This document shows positions 45,219 through 54,292 of a stretch of DNA of 64,000 nt, in pieces. This DNA is from Cupriavidus pauculus (GTDB lineage: Bacteria; Pseudomonadota; Gammaproteobacteria; Burkholderiales; Burkholderiaceae). Numbering within the stretch: position 1 is the stretch's first letter; every line of letters starts with the position of its first letter. The position numbers were made by a program, and so were the translations under genes. The notes beneath the pieces were generated by a model, which did not search any database, was not told the origin of the DNA, and saw only the letters and a list, made by a program, of their open reading frames with translations. The stretch is from positions 186,001 through 250,000 of the forward strand of contig NZ_BPUO01000004.1 of the NCBI RefSeq assembly GCF_022179805.1, in the 5' to 3' direction.

Positions 45219-46210
45219 ATCGCCACCTTGATGTTGTTCTCGGTGATCACGCGTTGCCAGCGCTGTAGCTCGCGGCTGATATATGCCTTGAGTTCGTCGG
45301 GCGTCGACCCCTTGACCTCGAAGCCCTGCTTCGTGAACTGGTCGGCCATGTCCGGCGCCTTCAGCGCGGCCAGCATCGCGGCGTTGATCTTGTCGACCAC
45401 CGCGCGCGGCGTCTTGGCCGGCGCCAGCAGGCTGTACCAGAGTTCGGCGTCGTAGCCCTTGAGGCCGGCTTCCGCGAACGTGGGCAGGTCCGGCATCAGC
45501 GGCGTGCGGTGCTGGCCGGCGATGCCCAGCGCGCGCAGTTTGCCGGCACGCACGTACTGGATGGCCGAGGCGAACGTGGCAAACGACACCTGCACCTGGT
45601 TGCCCATCAGGTCGGAAATCGACGGCCCGGTGCCGCGATAGGGCACGTGCAGCAGCTCGGTCTTGTTGAGCTTGGCAAAGACCTCGCCGGCCAGATGCTG
45701 AGGCGTGCCCGGGCCGGGGCTGCTGTAGCTGATCTTGCCCGGATTGGCGCGCGTGTAGTCGACGAATTCCTTCAGTGTCTTGTACGGCTGCTCCATGTTC
45801 GACACCAGCATCAGCGGCACCGATCCCAGCCGGCCCACCGGCTCAAAATCGCGCTCGATGTTGAACGGCACCTTCATGCCCAGGTAGGGATTCATGGTGA
45901 TCTGGCTCGACGCTATGACCAGCGTGTAGCCATCGGGCGCCGCATGTGCGACGTAGTCGGCGCCAAGGTTGCCGCCGGCGCCGGGCTTGTTCTCGATGAT
46001 GACGGGCTGGCCCAGTTGCTGGCTCATCTTCGGCGCGATCAGCCGCGCCAGGATGTCGTTGCCGCCGCCGGGCGCGAACGGCACGACGATGGTGATCGGC
46101 TTCGACGGAAACGGGCCTTGCGCGGCGGCCGGCGCGACCAGGCCGGTGAGGGCGGCGAGGCCGGTGACAGCGGATAGCGTGGCCCGCAGCAGACGGGGCA
46201 GGGTGTTCAT
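45215..46210 (-). CDS. Bug/TctC-family periplasmic binding protein
   Basis: Solute-binding protein of 331 aa. The signal runs to about residue 31 (…LVAPAAAQ). Mature-end Bug signatures FPSKPITIVVPFAPGGGNDILAR, VIIENKPGAGGNLGADYV and VPYRGTGPSISDLMGNQVQVSF are intact. It lies in the acyl-CoA operon between the enoyl-CoA hydratase and the thioesterase, pointing to import or sensing of the acid degraded there. No TctAB genes are next to it. Confidence 0.92.
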   Translation of the reverse strand: MNTLPRLLRATLSAVTGLAALTGLVAPAAAQGPFPSKPITIVVPFAPGGGNDILARLIAPKMSQQLGQPVIIENKPGAGGNLGADYVAHAAPDGYTLVIASSQITMNPYLGMKVPFNIERDFEPVGRLGSVPLMLVSNMEQPYKTLKEFVDYTRANPGKISYSSPGPGTPQHLAGEVFAKLNKTELLHVPYRGTGPSISDLMGNQVQVSFATFASAIQYVRAGKLRALGIAGQHRTPLMPDLPTFAEAGLKGYDAELWYSLLAPAKTPRAVVDKINAAMLAALKAPDMADQFTKQGFEVKGSTPDELKAYISRELQRWQRVITENNIKVAM

Positions 46211-46249
46211 GGTGTGTCTCCTGGTTATAGGTATGGATCGTTGATCTGG

Positions 46250-47053
46250 CTAGCGGCCGGCAAAGTGCGGTGGTCGTTTTTCGGCAAACGCCTGGCGGCC
46301 TTCGATGCGGTCCGCCGTGTCGCGCAGCGCGCCCCAGTAGAGTTCGGTCAGGTCCTGCGCATCGGCTTCGCTCAGGTGCGCGGTCTGGCGCGACAGCTTC
46401 TTGACGGCCTGCACCGCCAGCGGCGCATTGGCGGCGATCCGGTGCGCAAGCGGCAGCGCGCGGTCGAGCAATGCCTCGGGCGCCACCGTCTCCGACACCA
46501 GGCCGATGCGGGCCGCCTCGGCCGCGTCGATGCGCTCGCCGGTCAGCACCATCTGCATGGCCGGCGCTGCCGGCACGGCCTTGAGCAGCCGGTGCAGGCC
46601 CGAGACGGCCGGGATTGATCCGACCCGCACTTCGGGCAGGCCGAACGTGGCTTGCGTCGACGCCACGCGCATATCGCACTGCAAGGCGATCTCAAGTCCC
46701 GCGCCCAGGCAATGGCCGTTGATGGCCGCGATGACGGGCTTGTGGCACTGCAGTCCGGTCAGGTCCATCAGGCGGATATAGAGCCCCAGGTCGGCGGCCA
46801 GGTCGGGCGCCTGGAACATCGCCTCGGCATAGCTCGCCGGCGAGGTCCGCGTGCCTTTGAGGTCGGCGCCAGCGCAGAACGCCCGCGTGCCGCTGCCGGT
46901 CAGCACGGCCACCAGCACGTCGGCACGGTCGCGCACTTCGCACAGGTGGGCGCGCAGCGCCTGCAGCGTGGGCACGTCGAGCGCATTGAGCGCGTCGGGG
47001 CGATCGATCGTCAGCAGGGCGACGCCGCCTTCGATCTCGAATCGTACGGTCAT
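46250..47053 (-). CDS. Enoyl-CoA hydratase/isomerase (crotonase family)
   Basis: Protein of 267 aa. The oxyanion-hole segments are FCAGADLKG and NGHCLGAGLEIAL. Both glutamates expected of a true hydratase are present: Glu121 (GLEIA) and Glu141 (GLPEVR), spaced 20 residues as in rat crotonase Glu144/Glu164. It should hydrate a trans-2-enoyl-CoA, upstream of the SDR and thiolase in a beta-oxidation-like sequence. Gap to the SDR gene is 10 bp. Confidence 0.9.
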   Translation of the reverse strand: MTVRFEIEGGVALLTIDRPDALNALDVPTLQALRAHLCEVRDRADVLVAVLTGSGTRAFCAGADLKGTRTSPASYAEAMFQAPDLAADLGLYIRLMDLTGLQCHKPVIAAINGHCLGAGLEIALQCDMRVASTQATFGLPEVRVGSIPAVSGLHRLLKAVPAAPAMQMVLTGERIDAAEAARIGLVSETVAPEALLDRALPLAHRIAANAPLAVQAVKKLSRQTAHLSEADAQDLTELYWGALRDTADRIEGRQAFAEKRPPHFAGR

Positions 47054-47063
47054 GATGCGCCCC

Positions 47064-47828
47064 TCACACGCTTGGCGACGACAGGCTGCGCCCGCCGCAC
47101 ACGTACAGCGTCTGGCCTGTCACGTAGGACGCATCGGGGCTGACGAAGAAGCTCACCGCGTTGGCGATGTCCTCGGCCGTACCGATGCGCTGCACTGGCA
47201 CCGACTTCTGCAGCTTCGTCTGCACGTCGGGCGCGAAGTTGCGGAACAGCGGCGTGTCAACGATGCCCGGCGCCACGGCGTTGACCGTGATGCCGTGCGC
47301 GGCGAACTCGATGGCCAGGGACCGCGTGAGACTGACCACGCCACCCTTGGCCGCCGAGTAGTTGGCCTGCCCGAATCCGCCCAGCCAGGCGCGCGACGAG
47401 ATGTTGACGATGCGTCCATGGCGGCGCTCGACCATGCCCGGCAGCGCGGCCCGGCAGCACAGGAATTGCGACCGCAGGTTGGTATCGATGACGAGGTCCC
47501 AGTCGTCGTCGGTCATCTTCAGAAAACGCATGTCGCGCACCGCGCCGGCGTTGTTCACCAGGCAGTCGATACGCCCGAGCTTGGCGGCAACGTGTTCGAA
47601 CGCAGCGTTGACCGCCGCGGAATCGGTCAGGTCGACGGTGACGCCCATGGCGCGGTGGTCGGCCTGGATCAGGCCCGCCACGGCTTCGGACAACGCGGTG
47701 GAGTCGCGGTCGAGCAGCGCCACGGCCATGCCCTGGCGCGCCAGCCGCGTGGCGATGCCAAGGCCAATGCCGCGCGCGGCGCCCGTGATGACGGCAACCT
47801 GCCGGGGTTCGATTGAAGGCGTGCTCAT
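47064..47828 (-). CDS. Short-chain dehydrogenase/reductase (FabG-like)
   Basis: NAD(P)-dependent oxidoreductase of 254 aa. Rossmann motif TGAARGIGLG (15-24), NNAGAV (about 92-97), catalytic Ser at about 144-145, and Tyr157-x3-Lys161 in ANYSAAKGG are intact. Asp40 at the end of strand 2 favours NAD. In this operon it probably oxidises a 3-hydroxyacyl-CoA before thiolysis. One base separates it from the thiolase gene. Confidence 0.9.
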   Translation of the reverse strand: MSTPSIEPRQVAVITGAARGIGLGIATRLARQGMAVALLDRDSTALSEAVAGLIQADHRAMGVTVDLTDSAAVNAAFEHVAAKLGRIDCLVNNAGAVRDMRFLKMTDDDWDLVIDTNLRSQFLCCRAALPGMVERRHGRIVNISSRAWLGGFGQANYSAAKGGVVSLTRSLAIEFAAHGITVNAVAPGIVDTPLFRNFAPDVQTKLQKSVPVQRIGTAEDIANAVSFFVSPDASYVTGQTLYVCGGRSLSSPSV

Positions 47829-47829
47829 G

Positions 47830-48975
47830 TCAGGCTCCCAGGATATGGACCGAAGACGCGGCGTGATCGACGCCGGCGATGCCGCCGCCCGTGCATTGGG
47901 TCAGCCCGATCCGGGCATCGCGCACCTGGCGGCTGCCGGCGCGGTCCTGCAGGTGCCACATGACTTCCACCATCTGCGCGATGCCGGTGGCGCCCAGCGG
48001 ATGGCCCTTGGCCAGCAGCCCGCCGCTCGGGTTGACCGGTACGCGGCCGCCCAGCCGCGTGGCGCCAGAGCGCAGCAGCGGCACCGCCTCGCCATGGTCG
48101 GCCAGGCCCAGCGCTTCGTAGTAGAGCAGTTCGGCAATGGTGAAGGCGTCGTGCAGTTCCACCACGTTGACGTCGCGCGGGCCCAGTCCGGCCTGTTCGT
48201 AGGCCAGGCGTGCGGCGCGCGCGGTGATCTCGGCGTCGAGGATGTCGTCGTCCGCCTGCTCGCGAATGCCCGACACCACCACCGAAGACAGCACCTTGAC
48301 CGGCTTGCGCTGCGCGGGGCGGCGCGTGGACATGACCACGACGGCGGCGCCGTCCACCTGCGACGGGCAGCACTGCAGCAGCGTCAGCGGATCGGCGATC
48401 ATGCGCGATGCCAGTACCTCGTCGACGGTGGTCTCGCTGCGCTGCTGCGCGTATTCGTTGAGCGACCCGTGGTGGCGGTTCTTGACTGCCACGGCGGCCA
48501 GGTCCTGCGGCGTGGCGTCGCGCTCGTGCAGGAACCGCGTGCCGCGCATCGCGTAGACGGCGGGCAGCACCATGCCGGACGTGGCGTAGAGGTCGGTCTT
48601 GATGTCGTTGCGCTGCATCGGGATCGTGCCGCCGCCCAGCGCGGTGAGCTGCTCGATGCCGAACACGAGCACGGTGGAGTACTGCTGGGCCAGCAGCGCG
48701 TGGCGCGCCAGGTGCACGCCGGTGGCGCCGCTGGCGCAGGCATTCTCGACGTTGTAGACCGGAATGCCGCGCAGGCCGAGATCGCGCACGATCAACTGGC
48801 CCAGGATCATGCCGCCCAGCACGTTGGCGCAGTAGACCGCCTCGATGTCGTCCAGCGTCACGCCCGCGTCGTCCACGGCCTTGAGGATGGCCTGCTGCGC
48901 CAGTTCTGGTGCCAGCACGCCGGTGTGGCGGCCAAACGGCGTCATGGCGCCGCCCGAGATGTAGATGTCGTGCAT
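47830..48975 (-). CDS. Thiolase-family protein (acetyl-CoA acetyltransferase-like)
   Basis: Thiolase-fold enzyme of 381 aa. The nucleophile is Cys80 in VENACASGATGVH. Further motifs are ELHDAFTIAELLYYEALG, NPSGGLLAKGHPLGATG with the catalytic histidine, and CTGGGIAG. This variant pairs with DUF35 proteins and is closer to SCP2-type thiolases than to FadA. Such pairs act as thiolase or aldolase on substituted acyl-CoAs. The start at 48975 is 4 bp after the DUF35 gene. Confidence 0.88.
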   Translation of the reverse strand: MHDIYISGGAMTPFGRHTGVLAPELAQQAILKAVDDAGVTLDDIEAVYCANVLGGMILGQLIVRDLGLRGIPVYNVENACASGATGVHLARHALLAQQYSTVLVFGIEQLTALGGGTIPMQRNDIKTDLYATSGMVLPAVYAMRGTRFLHERDATPQDLAAVAVKNRHHGSLNEYAQQRSETTVDEVLASRMIADPLTLLQCCPSQVDGAAVVVMSTRRPAQRKPVKVLSSVVVSGIREQADDDILDAEITARAARLAYEQAGLGPRDVNVVELHDAFTIAELLYYEALGLADHGEAVPLLRSGATRLGGRVPVNPSGGLLAKGHPLGATGIAQMVEVMWHLQDRAGSRQVRDARIGLTQCTGGGIAGVDHAASSVHILGA

Positions 48976-48979
48976 GGTG

Positions 48980-49342
48980 TCAGTCCTGGAGTGCGTGAAA
49001 TACGTAGCCGTAGGTGTCGTCGGGCAGCGCCGCGTAACGGCTGCCGATGACCGGGCGGTCATTGCCCTGCAGGCGCCCGAAGATGCGCACCGGGCCATCG
49101 AAATCGACATAGCCCAGCGCGTACGGCGGCTGGCCCGTCTTCGGCGCAGGATGGATGACCGTGAAGCTGTAGACGGTGCCCACGCCCTGCACGGGCACGG
49201 TGGCGTGTTGCGAGGCCAGCGGCGAGTGCTCGGGCAGCGCCGGGAACAGCCATTCGCCGGTGGCGTGATGGCGCGAGGCCAGCAGGCGCGGCGGCGAATC
49301 GGCGCTCCACAGGCTTGAGGTGGCGGTGGTGGCAGCGGTCAC
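48980..49342 (-). CDS. DUF35 OB-fold protein, thiolase partner
   Basis: Protein of 120 aa beginning at GTG 49342, which has AGGAGA seven bases ahead; a longer frame to 49786 has no ribosome site. The C-terminal OB-fold carries VYSFTVIHPAPKTGQPPYALGYVDF and GRL, standard for the family. The N-terminal zinc-ribbon cysteines usual in DUF35 proteins are replaced (LLASRHHATGEWLFPAL), so it probably lacks zinc. It is the first gene of the acyl-CoA operon. DUF35 subunits are needed for activity or specificity of partner thiolases or steroid-type aldolases. Confidence 0.85.
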   Translation of the reverse strand: MTAATTATSSLWSADSPPRLLASRHHATGEWLFPALPEHSPLASQHATVPVQGVGTVYSFTVIHPAPKTGQPPYALGYVDFDGPVRIFGRLQGNDRPVIGSRYAALPDDTYGYVFHALQD

Positions 49343-49547
49343 TTCAGGTCTCCTTTGTCTGGGTCTGGTCTGGCACGGGGCTGTGCGTTGACTGGATATT
49401 GGTTGCCCGCACGCTTGCCGTAAAACGAGTTTTCGGGCCGTCTGGCTTGCGTTTTTCTCAAGCGAAAGACGTCTGACATCGCAGCAAACGTGATGTACAG
49501 CCGTCATTACGCATGTGCTAGATTGGCCCCGGCTCCCCGGGAACTCC

Positions 49548-50768
49548 ATGGACTCATTGATTACCGCCGCGGCCCGCGCGCTCGCGGCCGGCGATCCGCT
49601 CGGCGCGTTGAACCGTATCGCCCTGCGCGATGACGCGCCCGCGCTGGCGTTGCGCGGCATCGCCATGTCCCAGCTTGGCGATTTCGTGCGCGCCCGCACG
49701 CTGCTGCGCAGTGCGGCGCGTGCGTTCGGACCCAGGGAGAGCATTGCCCGCGCCCGTTGCGCGGTGGCCGAGGCCGAGATCGCCATCGTTTCGCGCGATC
49801 TCGGCTGGCCCGCGCGGGCACTCGACGCGGCGCGCCGCGTGCTGGACGCGCATGGCGACGTCGTGAACGCCGCCCACGCGCGCTACCTGATCGCACGCCA
49901 TCACCTGATGACCGGCCAGCTCGACGATGCCGAGCGGACCATCGCGGGCGTGAACACCACGCCGTTGCCGCCCGCGCTGCACGCCGCCCACGAACTGGTG
50001 CTGGCCGGCATCGCCATGCGCCGTGTGCGTTCAGCGCAGGCGCACGAGGCTCTGACGCGCGCGGCCGCTGCCGCCAGGCAAGCCGGCGTTCCCGCACTGG
50101 TGGCCGAAGTCGAGAGCGCGATGCAGGTGCTGCAGACCCCGGTGGCGCGCCTGCTGGCGCGCGGCACCGAGCAACCGCTGCGGCTCGATGCGGTTGAGCG
50201 CTGGTTTGCCTCCGATGCGCTGATCGTCGATGCCTGCCGCATGACCGTGCGGCGAGGCACCGAGATCGTGGCGCTGGCCCGTCGTCCCGTGCTGTTCGCG
50301 CTGGCACGGTCGCTGGGCCAGGCGTGGCCGCATGACGTGCCGCGCGATACGCTGATCGCCACGGCGTTCCGCATGCGCCATGCCGACGACACGCACCGCG
50401 CGCGCCTGCGCGTTGAGATCGGGCGCTTGCGCAAGGCGCTAGCCGCCATCGCCACCATCCGCGCCACGCCGCAAGGGTTCGCCATGGCACCGCTGGCCGA
50501 AGCCGAGGTCGTGGTGATGACGCACCCGTTGGAACAGGCGCACGCGGCGGTGCTGGCGTGCCTGGCCGACGGTGAATCGTGGTCGAGTTCGGCGCTGGCC
50601 CTGGCGCTCGGCACCAGTCAGCGTACCGTGCAGCGTGCGCTCGATGCGCTGGCCGATGCGGGCAACGTCCAGCCCGTGGGGGCGGGGCGGACGCGCCGGT
50701 GGATGACGCCGCCTGCCGCCGGATTCGCGACGGCCTTGTTACTCCCGGCGCCGCTGCCGGGCGCGTAG
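49548..50768 (+). CDS. Helical-repeat protein with C-terminal winged helix (putative regulator)
   Basis: Protein of 406 aa. The N-terminal half is a run of amphipathic Ala/Arg-rich helix pairs (about 1-190) suggestive of TPR-like repeats. The middle (about 205-320) resembles a winged-helix output fold: RLDAVERWFASDALIVDACRMTVRRG. The end (about 340-390) has a clear HTH: SSSALALALGTSQRTVQRALDALADAGNV. It is divergent from the acyl-CoA operon across 205 bp and is followed by the beta-propeller-like gene. Control of the acyl-CoA operon is plausible but not shown by an operator. Confidence 0.7.
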   Translation: MDSLITAAARALAAGDPLGALNRIALRDDAPALALRGIAMSQLGDFVRARTLLRSAARAFGPRESIARARCAVAEAEIAIVSRDLGWPARALDAARRVLDAHGDVVNAAHARYLIARHHLMTGQLDDAERTIAGVNTTPLPPALHAAHELVLAGIAMRRVRSAQAHEALTRAAAAARQAGVPALVAEVESAMQVLQTPVARLLARGTEQPLRLDAVERWFASDALIVDACRMTVRRGTEIVALARRPVLFALARSLGQAWPHDVPRDTLIATAFRMRHADDTHRARLRVEIGRLRKALAAIATIRATPQGFAMAPLAEAEVVVMTHPLEQAHAAVLACLADGESWSSSALALALGTSQRTVQRALDALADAGNVQPVGAGRTRRWMTPPAAGFATALLLPAPLPGA

Positions 50769-50816
50769 CATGGTTTTCACATTCACTACGACATCGATGT
50801 CGACAAGGAAACCATC

Positions 50817-51449
50817 ATGAAACGAATCGCCGCCGAGATTGTTCAGGAATACGGTCCCTTCCCGGGTGTCGACCATGTGCACGGCCTGACGTACGACGGC
50901 CGGCAGGTCTGGTTCGCCGTGGGCGAGAAGCTGCTGGCACTGGACCCCGCCAGCGGCAAGACGTCGAGCGAAATTGCCGTGCAGGCCGACGCTGGCACCG
51001 CGTTCGATGGCCGCTACCTGTTCCAGATCGCCGAGCGCCGCATTCAGAAGATCGATCCGCAGACGGGCAAGGTCGTGTCATCGATTCCTGCGCCTGGCGA
51101 CGGCAACGACTCGGGCATGGCCTGGGCCGAGGGGTCGCTGTGGGTGGGCCAGTACCGTGACCGCAAGATCCATGAGATCGATCCGGAAACAGGCGCGATC
51201 CGGCGCACCATCGAATCGAGCCGCTTCGTCACCGGCGTGACCTGGGTAGACGGCCAGCTCTGGCACGGTACCTGGGAGAACGACCAGAGCGACCTGCGCC
51301 ATATCGATCCGCAATCGGGCAAGGTGCTCGAAGCCGTGGAGATGCCGGCCGGCATCGGCGTATCGGGGCTGGAATCGGATGGCGCGGACCGCTTTTATTG
51401 CGGCGGCGGTGACAGCGGCAAGGTGCGGGCCGTCAAGCGGCCGCGCTGA
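50817..51449 (+). CDS. Beta-propeller-like protein (Vgb/glutaminyl-cyclase-like)
   Basis: Cytosolic protein of 210 aa with four to five repeats ending in similar IDPxTGKV turns (LDPASGKT, IDPQTGKV, IDPETGAI, IDPQSGKV). These mark blades of a small beta-propeller, as in glutamine cyclotransferase or Vgb-type proteins. No signal peptide is seen. It follows the regulator gene by 48 bp. A cyclase active site cannot be confirmed, and a sensor or lactonase role is equally possible. Confidence 0.72.
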   Translation: MKRIAAEIVQEYGPFPGVDHVHGLTYDGRQVWFAVGEKLLALDPASGKTSSEIAVQADAGTAFDGRYLFQIAERRIQKIDPQTGKVVSSIPAPGDGNDSGMAWAEGSLWVGQYRDRKIHEIDPETGAIRRTIESSRFVTGVTWVDGQLWHGTWENDQSDLRHIDPQSGKVLEAVEMPAGIGVSGLESDGADRFYCGGGDSGKVRAVKRPR

Positions 51450-51509
51450 ACGCCCAGGGCGGATCGGCGTATCATCAACGCCCACCCTGAATTTGCCGAG
51501 TCAGCCAAG

Positions 51510-52016
51510 ATGTTCCAGCTTTCCAACGACCTTTCACAATCGTCCAAGCCCGAGCAGTACACCGCGCTGGCAGAGATGGCGCGCGGGCTGCTGGCCGACG
51601 AGCGTGATCTCGTGGCCAACGCCGCCAACTTCTCCGCACTGGTCTACCACTCGCTCGCCGACCTGAACTGGGCCGGGTTCTACTTCTTCGATGGTACGGA
51701 GCTGGTGGTGGGGCCGTTCCAGGGCAAGCCGGCCTGCGTGCGGATTGCCATCGGACGCGGCGTTTGCGGCACGGCGGCACAGGCGCGCGCCACGCAGCTG
51801 GTGCGCGACGTGCATGCGTTTCCGGGACATATCGCCTGCGACGCCGCGTCGCGTTCCGAGATCGTCGTGCCGCTGGTGGCGCCCGACGGCACGCTGATTG
51901 GCGTCTGGGACGTGGACAGCCCGCGCGAGGCGCGCTTCGACGACGCCGACCGCGCCGGCATGGAAGCGCTGTGCGCAGTGTTCGTCGAACTGGCCTGGGG
52001 TCGCCGCCAGCGCTAG
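51510..52016 (+). CDS. msrC: Free-methionine-(R)-sulfoxide reductase (GAF domain)
   Basis: GAF-fold enzyme of 168 aa that reduces free methionine-R-sulfoxide using thioredoxin. The three redox cysteines are at 76 (GKPACVRI), 86 (GRGVCGTAA) and 110 (GHIACDAASR), matching E. coli fRMsr Cys84, Cys94 and Cys118 in spacing. The final DVDSPREARFDDADR is typical. The ATG follows AGCCAAG; it converges with the bestrophin gene 5 bp away. Confidence 0.92.
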   Translation: MFQLSNDLSQSSKPEQYTALAEMARGLLADERDLVANAANFSALVYHSLADLNWAGFYFFDGTELVVGPFQGKPACVRIAIGRGVCGTAAQARATQLVRDVHAFPGHIACDAASRSEIVVPLVAPDGTLIGVWDVDSPREARFDDADRAGMEALCAVFVELAWGRRQR

Positions 52017-52020
52017 TACG

Positions 52021-52932
52021 TCAAACCTGGATGAAATCGTGCGGGGATGGCGCGGTGCTGCGTGGCGCCTCGCCGATCATCTCCAGCACCGTGGCCTCGA
52101 TCATGTACGACATCGCGGTCAGTGCCAGGTCGTTCGGCTCCTCACCAAACGGTTCCTCGATCTCCGCGCTGAGCGCTTCGAGCGCGAAGAACGTGTAGCC
52201 GATGAAGCAGACGATGACCGGCGTCATCAGGCCGATGGAGTCGAGCAGGCCGAACGGCAGCAGCACGCAATAGAGATAGATGCAGCGGTGGATGATCACC
52301 GAATAGGTGAACGGGATCGGCGTGCCGGCCAGCCGCTCGCAACCGCCCAGCGCGGTGCTGAGGTTGTTCAGCGACATTTCCATCGGCTGGGCCAGGGCCG
52401 GGGCCAACTGGCCCGCGCGCAACCGGTCGCCCACCCATTCGCCCGCCATCAGCAGCGCTATGGCAGGCTTGAACTTCGCCGCCTTGAGCCGCGCCGCATC
52501 GGCTTCGTCGAGAAACGGCGCCACATCGGGCCAGGCATCGGTGCCGCGCAACTGATGACGCAGCGCGTGCACGAACGCGCAGAGCCGGTAGACCAGCTTG
52601 CGGGCTTGCTGCGGATCGGCCACCAGCGTCAGGGCCTGGCGCGTCAGCGAACGCGATTCGTTGAGCACGCTGCCCCACAGCGTGCGCCCTTCCCAGAAAC
52701 GCGCATAGCTGGTGCTGTTGCGAAAGCCCAGGAAGATGGCCAGCGTGAGGCCGATCAGCGAGAACGGCACGAAGTTCAGTGACACCTTCCATTCGCCGAT
52801 CCGCCCGTGAAAGAGCGTGATGACCGCCGCGAACAGCGTGATCGTGACGAGCTGCGGGGCGATCCGGGGCAGGACCGAGCCGCGCAGCACGAACAGCATC
52901 TTGAACCAGTGGAGCGGCGGGCGGGTAATCAT
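52021..52932 (-). CDS. Bestrophin-family (UPF0187) anion channel-like protein
   Basis: Membrane protein of 303 aa. The N-terminal half carries family sequence: RPPLHWFKMLFVLRGSVLPRIAPQL, then FSLIGLTLAIFLGFRNSTSYARFWEGRTLWG, the highly conserved bestrophin pore-region segment. Hydrophobic helices follow around residues 205-250 (HRCIYLYCVLLPFGLLDSIGLMTPVIVCFIGYTFFALEAL). Bacterial bestrophins form pentameric ion channels; selectivity cannot be read here. The last residues contain an EEPFGEEPNDLAL segment typical of the family. Confidence 0.9.
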   Translation of the reverse strand: MITRPPLHWFKMLFVLRGSVLPRIAPQLVTITLFAAVITLFHGRIGEWKVSLNFVPFSLIGLTLAIFLGFRNSTSYARFWEGRTLWGSVLNESRSLTRQALTLVADPQQARKLVYRLCAFVHALRHQLRGTDAWPDVAPFLDEADAARLKAAKFKPAIALLMAGEWVGDRLRAGQLAPALAQPMEMSLNNLSTALGGCERLAGTPIPFTYSVIIHRCIYLYCVLLPFGLLDSIGLMTPVIVCFIGYTFFALEALSAEIEEPFGEEPNDLALTAMSYMIEATVLEMIGEAPRSTAPSPHDFIQV

Positions 52933-53017
52933 CGGCGTGCGAACATCGGTGCAAAGACGTCATGTTCGCACGCCCGTACGCTGGCTGTCAGCGCTGAAGT
53001 TGGCTGGTGCCTGGTGC

Positions 53018-54055
53018 TTAACGATCGCTACGGATCGGACCGAACTCCACCGGCACCCAGGTAAAGCCAACCTGGTCGCGCCGCACGTGACCCAGGCCCG
53101 GGAACGGCAGGTGCGCGCCGCCCACCCACAGCTTGTCCTTCGCGGCTTCGGCCATCAGGCGCTTGCGGGTCTGCACGGCCTGGTGGCTGTCCACGTCGAA
53201 CTCGATGGCGATGTTCGGGCGGCGGAACTGGGTGGCGTGGCTGTGAACGATGTCGCCCCACAGCAGCAGGTTTTCCTTGCCCGACGTGAACAGGTAGCCC
53301 GTATGGCCCGGCGTGTGGCCCACTGCCGGCACCGGACGCACGCCCGGGATCGGCGCTTCGCCGGCGGCGGCGTTGAAGGTGCGGAAGCGTTGGGCAGCCT
53401 GGTACGGCGCCACGGCGTTGCGCGCCATCGTAAAGAATGCCTGGGCGCCTTCGGGCGCGGCGGCGGCCACCGATTCACTGAGCCAGTAGTCGGCGTCGGC
53501 CTTGTCGGCCATGACCGTGGCGTTCGGGAACACGGGCTTGCCGTCAGCGGTCAGGCCGCACGCGTGGTCGCCATGCAGGTGAGTCAGCAGCACCGTGTCC
53601 ACCTGTTCCGGGGTGTAGCCGGAGGCGCGCAGGTTCTGCAGGATGCCGCCCAGCGTCGGGCCGAAGCACGCGGCGGCGCCGGTATCCACCAGCACCAGGT
53701 GCGAGCCGGTGTTGACCAGGTAGGCATTGACCGCAGTCTGCACGCCCGGCGTCGACGTCACGAACAGGCGCGCCAGCAGGCGCTGCACTTCGCGCTCGCT
53801 GGTGTACTTCAGCAACTTCGTGTCCAGGTCGATGTAGCCGTCGTACAGGGCCGTCACTTCGAACTGGCCCACCATCATTCGGTAGTAGCCGGGCACCTGC
53901 GTCTTCTGCGGCGCGGGCGGCGCGGCATGGGCGACGCCGGCGGTCAGCGGCAGCGTGGTGGCCAGCGTGGCGGCCACGGCGGCGGCGGTCACCGTGGCGG
54001 ACAGGCGCGACAGGGGTTTGCGGGACAACAGGGCGCGGGGCAGGCGCATGGGCAT
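53018..54055 (-). CDS. Exported metallo-beta-lactamase-fold hydrolase
   Basis: Protein of 345 aa. A signal peptide ends at about residue 44 (…LTAGVAHAA). The metal site LTHLHGDHACGL (HxHxDH) is intact, with AVGHTPGHTGYLF and DIVHSHATQF supplying further ligands. The family contains quorum-quenching lactonases, phosphatases and other hydrolases. The start at 54055 follows GAGATCCTCAT-type sequence on the minus strand. Neighbours give no substrate clue. Confidence 0.85.
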   Translation of the reverse strand: MPMRLPRALLSRKPLSRLSATVTAAAVAATLATTLPLTAGVAHAAPPAPQKTQVPGYYRMMVGQFEVTALYDGYIDLDTKLLKYTSEREVQRLLARLFVTSTPGVQTAVNAYLVNTGSHLVLVDTGAAACFGPTLGGILQNLRASGYTPEQVDTVLLTHLHGDHACGLTADGKPVFPNATVMADKADADYWLSESVAAAAPEGAQAFFTMARNAVAPYQAAQRFRTFNAAAGEAPIPGVRPVPAVGHTPGHTGYLFTSGKENLLLWGDIVHSHATQFRRPNIAIEFDVDSHQAVQTRKRLMAEAAKDKLWVGGAHLPFPGLGHVRRDQVGFTWVPVEFGPIRSDR

Positions 54056-54248
54056 GAGGATCTCCGTGTGAGCGAGGTTCCGGACTCTGCACGTTGTTGC
54101 AGATGTACGCAGAGCGTCACACTACGCGGATCCCAGCGTGCGGACAAGTTGGGCCTTGCGGTGGTGGGGGTAAGCCCTTCGTCTGATGGGGCCTGAAAAG
54201 ACACGGCCGCCGCCAGCTGGAGACGGGGACGGCGGCCGGATGAGGCGA

Positions 54249-54279
54249 TGACGGGCGCCGGCGTGCCGGTGCCCGTCAT
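54249..54279. terminator. Hairpin below the large lipoprotein gene
   Basis: ATGACGGGCGCCGG/CCGGTGCCCGTCAT, 14-bp stem with one wobble and CGTG loop (54249-54279), directly after the stop at 54293. No U-run follows, so efficiency is uncertain. A second hairpin GGCCGCCG/CGGCGGCC is at about 54207-54237. Confidence 0.55.
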
Positions 54280-54292
54280 GCGTGGTGGCAGA

